From contig JAITDV010000327.1 in assembly GCA_031282385.1 (NCBI GenBank), forward strand, positions 1 through 9,510: a DNA stretch of 9,510 bases, read 5' to 3'. Positions within the stretch are counted from its first letter, which is position 1; each line of letters opens with the position of its first letter. The position numbers and the translations under genes are program-made. Shown here one piece after another: positions 7,099 through 9,510 of the stretch. The notes under the pieces were generated by a model. The model saw only the letters and a list, made by a program, of their open reading frames with translations. It had not been told where the DNA came from and did no database searches. This DNA comes from Planctomycetaceae bacterium. Lineage in GTDB: Bacteria; Planctomycetota; Planctomycetia; Pirellulales; Thermoguttaceae.

Positions 7099-7185
7099 TT
7101 AAACTGTTCACACTTTAATTTTCATTTACCTCCGTCTGCTTACCTATCGGAAAGCAGGCTTTTACGCTCTTGAGTCACGCAATTT
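7099..7185. repeat. Half copy of the MITE-like element (left side)
   Basis: TTAAACTGTTCACA begins at 7099. The next 60 nt follow the reverse complement of the right half of the complete copy, including the hairpin GCTTACC-tatc-GGAAAGC (7138-7154) within the longer GTCTGCTT/AAGCAGGC arms. After the hairpin it diverges from the complete copy. It still resembles the inverted partner at 7685-7772 (TTTTA then CGCAAT). Together these two flank the small minus-strand gene. Confidence 0.65.
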
Positions 7186-7219
7186 ATAGTACGAGCAGCA
7201 TATAACCGCCACTGAATAG

Positions 7220-7546
7220 TTACCAATTATTTACTAATTTCAGGCATTCGTCGCGTTCTCTTCTTGTTGCTTCAAGATCGAAGATCAAGTACTTCAGATC
7301 AAGACTCATTTGAGCAAGCGATTCATGCAAAACAGTTAGAATCTGTTGCCGGTGTTCAACTCCATTCACCAAACGATTGATTACATTGTAAAAATTAGAA
7401 CGAGACTCAACAGGCAACACATCAACAAGACCAAGAAGCTCTGATAAATCGTCCAATTCCCGAACTGCCGCTTCACTCAACTGGTCATCAGATGGGCATT
7501 TCAATAATCTACTTTTCTCGATTTCCGTTTCTAGTTCCGTTTTCAT
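7220..7546 (-). CDS. Small coiled-coil protein of unknown function
   Basis: 108 aa, highly charged, no signal peptide, no membrane span and one Cys near each end. Two long amphipathic helices are predicted by eye: residues about 20-45 (LSEAAVRELDDLSELLGLVD), and about 55-105, ending SLDLKYLIFDLEATRRERDE. The composition is unlike random AT-rich translation, and LxxDLKYLxFDLEATRRERD is a style I associate with short planctomycete cytoplasmic proteins of unknown role, so I judge it real. No good Shine-Dalgarno precedes the ATG, so the start is uncertain. It is the only minus-strand gene in the window and lies between two inverted half copies of the MITE-like element. It could be passenger DNA or simply a resident gene flanked by insertions. 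Confidence 0.65.
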   Translation of the reverse strand: MKTELETEIEKSRLLKCPSDDQLSEAAVRELDDLSELLGLVDVLPVESRSNFYNVINRLVNGVEHRQQILTVLHESLAQMSLDLKYLIFDLEATRRERDECLKLVNNW

Positions 7547-7587
7547 AAGTAAAACAATTGGGAAAAACCGAACACATTTTAGAATAA

Positions 7588-7603
7588 TGTGAACAGTTTT
7601 AAA
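7588..7603 (+). repeat. Solo end of the MITE-like family
   Basis: ATGTGAACAGTTTTAA matches the right end of the complete element apart from one extra T. It lies 42 nt upstream of the minus-strand gene's start. No hairpin is attached. Confidence 0.5.
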
Positions 7604-7605
7604 AA

Positions 7606-7648
7606 GGAGGGGGATGGGGATAGGAGGGGATAAATAAGGGGGAATGGG
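7606..7648 (+). other. G-rich purine tract with quadruplex potential
   Basis: Five runs of three to five G occur within 43 nt (GGGGG, GGGG, GGGG, GGGGG, GGG), separated by short A/T-rich linkers. The strand is almost purely purine. It stands out sharply from the AT-rich surroundings. It lies upstream of the minus-strand gene, whose untranscribed strand there is C-rich. Quadruplex or triplex formation is a structural inference only. Confidence 0.5.
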
Positions 7649-7684
7649 TAAATCAAATTAACAAAAAAAGTGAAATTGTAACCT

Positions 7685-7772
7685 TTCTGTTATTTATTGC
7701 GCGACATAAAAGCCTGCTTTCCGATAGGTGAGCAGGCAAAAATAAACGCAAATTAAAGCGTGAACAGTTTAA
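7685..7772. repeat. Half copy of the MITE-like element (right side, inverted to 7099)
   Basis: GCCTGCTTTCC-gata-GGTGAGCAGGC (7712-7737) is the family hairpin, and GTGAACAGTTTAA ends at 7772. Read on the minus strand it aligns with 7099-7185 from the end through the hairpin and into TTTTA...GCAAT. The left end typical of a full copy is absent. Confidence 0.65.
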
Positions 7773-8092
7773 AATTCACAAAAAACACGAAATTTAATTC
7801 TCCTAAATAGTCTAGCCAAAAACTCGCAACCTTATTTCAAAAAACATTGCGCCGAACTATCATTAGCCGTCTATAAAATCAAAACCTCAAAAAATCCCGC
7901 TCAATACTCACAACAAACTCATACGAAGTGTACACCCCTTTTTTTGAAAAAAAAGGAAACTAACTCTAAAGTTTCAAAATTTTCTACCGACAATTACATA
8001 TTGTAACGATATTATCGGTCGGATTCGTGAATTTTGATCTTTTCAAAAAAAAACATTTTTTGTAAACTTCACAAAGAGAAATCATATCTCAA

Positions 8093-8110
8093 AATTTCCA
8101 CTATGTGGAC
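8093..8110 (+). other. Cas12a-handle-like hairpin with compensatory change
   Basis: AATTTCCACTATGTGGAC has the layout of the Cas12a repeat handle AATTTCTAC-TGTT-GTAGAT. It has the AATTT lead-in, a 5-bp stem TCCAC/GTGGA in place of TCTAC/GTAGA, and a short loop starting with T. Its first C is 43 nt before the matching base of the first true repeat, not 64, so it is not in register with the array. It could be a diverged repeat, a regulatory pseudo-repeat or chance. Confidence 0.3.
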
Positions 8111-8118
8111 TAAATGTG

Positions 8119-8218
8119 AATTTTATTTTGTTGAAAAATTCTACTGTTGTAGATGAGATAGATTCACGAAACTCGTGATCGCGTCAATAATGACTCAAAA
8201 ATTTCTACTGTTGTAGAT
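8119..8218 (+). CRISPR. Orphan two-repeat type V-A (Cas12a) CRISPR mini-array
   Basis: The core TTCTACTGTTGTAGAT occurs identically at 8139-8154 and 8203-8218. In the second copy, AATTTCTACTGTTGTAGAT is base-for-base the processed repeat handle of Francisella Cas12a (stem TCTAC/GTAGA, loop TGTT). The second copy also extends to a normal 36-nt repeat (8183-8218) starting GTCAATAATGAC, the GTC...GAC opening typical of full-length Cas12a repeats. The first copy (8119-8154) keeps the handle apart from one changed base (A at 8138 where the second has T) but has a diverged 5' half. The period is 64 nt, leaving one 28-nt spacer at 8155-8182, the usual size. No cas12a, cas1, cas2 or cas4 lies in the window. 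Transcription on the + strand would yield one crRNA from repeat 1 plus the spacer. Confidence 0.8.
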
Positions 8219-8228
8219 CAGTTAGTAC

Positions 8229-9510
8229 GTGCGTTTTATTATTCTATTTTGTATTTTTTGTATTTTGTTTTGTTTTGCTGATTGTTTATTGGCGGTGTTT
8301 GCGTTTGCGCAGACAAATAATCTGCATAATCCGGCACAACCCCAAATTACACGAACCTCCCAAAATTTAACAACCACACCTTTGCCCTCAAATATAACTT
8401 CATCGCAAACTGTTCCTACACCGTTTTTGTCTGATTCTGCACCGGCGGCGTCTAATCTGGCACCTTTGGAATTGGGGAATTTTGGGAAATCAGTTGTACA
8501 ATCTCCGGTCAATTGGAAAGTGTTACATGTTGAAAATGGAATCGATAGCGCAAAAATAACCAATCATGAAATCGTCCGCAAAAATAATAACCAACTATTT
8601 GAACAAATCCAATTGCATTTACCAGAAAAATCTTCATTTTCTTTCGGGCAAGTTATTGGTTATCCTACGCTGATTGACGAACTTAATCCGTCGCTACAAA
8701 TTTGCGCAAATAATAATGGAGTTGTTCTTGCCGCGCAAATTGTTTTGCCTTATTCAATACATCCGCAAACTCGGCGTCCGATTACTTTTATTGTTGCCGG
8801 CTCAGCTTATACGGGTTCTGGGGATTGGGAAACTTTAGGTTTCTATGACAAAAACGGTAAACCAGACCTTTGGCAACGTGTTGAAAAAGTATTGATTTCT
8901 TTGCAAGCGGAATTGAATCATCTTGACTCGCGTGAAAAATATGTAAGGCAACTTGTCCTATTTATTGAATCTGTTCCAAATAAAACTTCGCGTAAAACTA
9001 TCGAAATCGGCAAACTTTCTATAACAGGAGTTTTGCCCGCCCGCGAAGAATTTCAAAACAAATTTGAAAAACAAACCAACACTGCCGCAGTTGCATTATT
9101 TGATCCGATAAATTTTAATGGTTTCAAGCTGATAGTTGGTTCTCAATGTGAATTTTTGCACACGCATATTGCCGGTGCGGGCTGGTTGGACAAAGTTTGG
9201 GGGATTAGTCGCGAACAACTCGCCGCAACTCCGCTTTTTCCGCAACCCTCGACAGCACACTCAAATCCAAATCCAATATTGAACTCGGCGGAAAATTCGG
9301 CAGATGTTTTTCGTACTTTATTTCCCAAAGATAACAAAACCCAACCTCGAAATTTTTTCTTGTTACAACAAAATACCGCCGTCGACTCTTCTCAAAACTT
9401 TGTGCCGTCAGCGACAAATATTCAGATTTCAGACAAAATCTTGCTTGTGAACAATATTCCTATTGGAGTTCGTGCAATTGAATATCAGGGTGAGCCGCTT
9501 GAATTTTTGC
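8229..9510 (+). CDS. Large secreted protein of planctomycete type, C-terminus beyond the window
   Basis: The frame is open from 8226 to the edge. GTG 8229 gives 427 visible residues. Residues 1-27 form a signal peptide (MRFIILFCIFCILFCFA..., likely cut before Q28). About 28-85 is a Ser/Thr/Pro/Asn-rich linker. About 95-270 is a beta-sandwich-like region with IGYPTLIDELNPSL, a strand ending VVLAAQIVLPYSIHPQTRRP, FIVAGSAYTGSGDWETLGF, and LDSREKYVRQLVLFIE (232-247). About 395-427 ends NNIPIGVRAIEYQGEPLEFL, the kind of lead-in that precedes a TIM-barrel glycosidase-like domain. I recognise the pattern from long planctomycete hypothetical proteins but cannot name a function. No Shine-Dalgarno precedes the GTG; instead a Cas12a repeat ends 10 nt before it. 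TTG 8289 or GTG 8295 are possible starts but would destroy the signal peptide. Confidence 0.75.
   Translation, partial: MRFIILFCIFCILFCFADCLLAVFAFAQTNNLHNPAQPQITRTSQNLTTTPLPSNITSSQTVPTPFLSDSAPAASNLAPLELGNFGKSVVQSPVNWKVLHVENGIDSAKITNHEIVRKNNNQLFEQIQLHLPEKSSFSFGQVIGYPTLIDELNPSLQICANNNGVVLAAQIVLPYSIHPQTRRPITFIVAGSAYTGSGDWETLGFYDKNGKPDLWQRVEKVLISLQAELNHLDSREKYVRQLVLFIESVPNKTSRKTIEIGKLSITGVLPAREEFQNKFEKQTNTAAVALFDPINFNGFKLIVGSQCEFLHTHIAGAGWLDKVWGISREQLAATPLFPQPSTAHSNPNPILNSAENSADVFRTLFPKDNKTQPRNFFLLQQNTAVDSSQNFVPSATNIQISDKILLVNNIPIGVRAIEYQGEPLEFL

Larger units (their letters stand above)
7547..8228. other. 682-nt gene-free stretch
   Basis: No ORF here has plausible composition or a ribosome site. 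In order it holds a solo repeat end (7588-7603), a G-rich tract (7606-7648), a half MITE-like element (7685-7772), and unexplained AT-rich DNA with A/T palindromes. Examples of these are CCTTTTTTT-G-AAAAAAAAGG at 7937-7956 and CAAAAAA...TTTTTTG at 8044-8062. Last comes the Cas12a-type repeat pair (8119-8218). The part at 7773-8090 could be a decayed CRISPR leader or a decayed gene; I see no recognisable remnant of a cas gene in it. Confidence 0.7.

Noticed and set aside
7937..7956. CCTTTTTTT/AAAAAAAAGG palindrome as a terminator
   Set aside because: The loop would be too small, the stem is almost all A-T, and no gene ends nearby.
7977..8015. AAAATTTTCTACCGACAATTACATATTGTA region as another Cas12a repeat
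   Set aside because: TTTCTAC is present, but no GTAGA partner follows at loop distance and the spacing does not fit the 64-nt period.
8222..8563. 113-aa minus-strand ORF
   Set aside because: Antisense to the signal peptide and linker of the secreted protein; no ribosome site and no family-like features.
9143..9417. Two short minus-strand ORFs
   Set aside because: Both lie antisense to the well supported plus-strand frame and look like codon-bias shadows.

Overview
The window looks like an AT-rich chromosomal segment of a planctomycete (Pirellulales-like). This is inferred from protein style, not from a marker gene. Supporting signs are a GT-C glycosyltransferase with the NPPL and SNIDWGQ signatures common in that phylum, a small 'VSGKVTYSDGSPLDKG' lipoprotein (here broken), a short LEATRRERDE coiled-coil protein, and a large secreted protein ending in an EYQGEPLEFL motif. 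Gene density is modest and several intergenic stretches carry repeats.

Layout. 1-210 is the C-terminal end of an unknown protein, followed by two tandem hairpins, the second with a T-run (terminator). 328-2686 is the first point of interest. It holds a 104-aa precursor with an N-terminal membrane segment, a textbook double-glycine leader motif and a six-cysteine tail. A signal-peptide/C-terminal-anchor protein of about 372 aa follows, and then, with an ATGA overlap, a membrane-anchored C39-type cysteine peptidase. My reading is that a Sec-exported Cys-rich peptide is trimmed outside the cytoplasmic membrane by a peptidase with no visible ABC transporter. 2837-4693 is a polytopic glycosyltransferase. 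4849-5282 is a lipoprotein pseudogene with one nonsense codon and one lost base. 5431-6990 is an FGGY-family sugar kinase. 7220-7546 (minus strand) is a small coiled-coil protein.

A MITE-like family with ends TTAAACTGTTCACA and a strong GCCTGCTT...AAGCAGGC hairpin occurs as a complete 101-bp copy just before the kinase. It also occurs as two opposed half copies around the small minus-strand gene, with further solo ends.

7547-8228 is a gene-free stretch containing a G-rich tract and, at its right end, two copies of the Cas12a (type V-A) CRISPR direct repeat. The cores are exactly 64 nt apart, which fits a 36-nt repeat plus a 28-nt spacer. No cas gene is present. The second repeat ends 10 nt before the GTG start of a secreted protein that runs off the right edge (8229 to beyond 9510). 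A third hairpin just upstream looks like a repeat handle with a compensatory base-pair change. The orphan mini-array and the Sec/C39 peptide cassette are the two things most worth following up.
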